Assembly (NCBI GenBank): GCA_964477455.1
Contig: CAYZHG010000064.1
Coordinates: 1-5,138 of the forward strand
DNA from: CAIOJG01 sp964477455
Lineage (GTDB): Bacteria > Patescibacteriota > Patescibacteriia > Magasanikbacterales > GWA2-37-8
DNA: 5,138 bases
Direction: 5' to 3'
Shown: positions 5,127-5,138 of the stretch, piece after piece
Numbering within the stretch: the stretch's first letter is position 1
How the letters are laid out: the number at the start of each line of letters is the position of its first letter
Notes under the pieces: model-generated
Told to the model about the DNA's origin: nothing
Seen by the model: the letters and a program-made list of their open reading frames with translations, nothing else
Database searches by the model: none
Made by a program: the position numbers and the translations under genes

Positions 5127-5138
5127 TGTCCATCATTA

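Overview
The window looks like a chromosomal segment of an AT-rich, small-genome bacterium, most likely a member of the Candidate Phyla Radiation (Patescibacteria). I infer this from four things: the divergent FolD, the lack of Shine-Dalgarno sequences on the minus-strand genes, the Ser/Thr/Asn-rich secreted multidomain protein, and DUF4430-type surface domains. The lineage is not proven from this window alone.

Layout, reading the minus strand from right to left. folD (ATG at 4779) and a family-2 polyprenol-phosphate glycosyltransferase (3928-3212) form a tight pair with a 2-nt gap, driven by an extended -10 promoter just upstream of folD. A 198-nt gap follows. It holds its own promoter (TTGACA, 17 nt, TAGGGT), a 91-nt structured element that I read as a cobalamin (B12) riboswitch aptamer, and a terminator-like hairpin with a T7 run. 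Directly downstream come two genes overlapping by 20 nt. The first encodes a 197-residue membrane-anchored protein with one DUF4430 (transcobalamin C-terminal-like) domain. The second encodes a large secreted protein, at least 813 residues and cut by the window edge. Its domain order is signal peptide, GH16 glucanase-like fold, fibronectin III, two tandem DUF4430 plus beta-sandwich units, an Asn/Gly/Ser linker, and the start of a terpenoid-cyclase/intrinsic-factor-like alpha-barrel.

On the plus strand at the right end, a strong divergent promoter and a clear GGAGG ribosome-binding site precede a complete 59-codon gene of unknown function, richer in GC than its neighbours.

The main point of interest is the riboswitch plus surface-protein operon. 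In animals, intrinsic factor and transcobalamin bind B12 between an alpha6/alpha6 barrel and a small C-terminal domain. Here recognisable relatives of both parts lie behind an apparent B12-sensing leader. The working hypothesis is a cell-surface corrinoid capture system in a bacterium that probably cannot make B12. The fused GH16 domain may provide adhesion to, or cleavage of, a beta-glucan-like polysaccharide. The function is inferred. The domain calls and leader architecture are read directly from the sequence.
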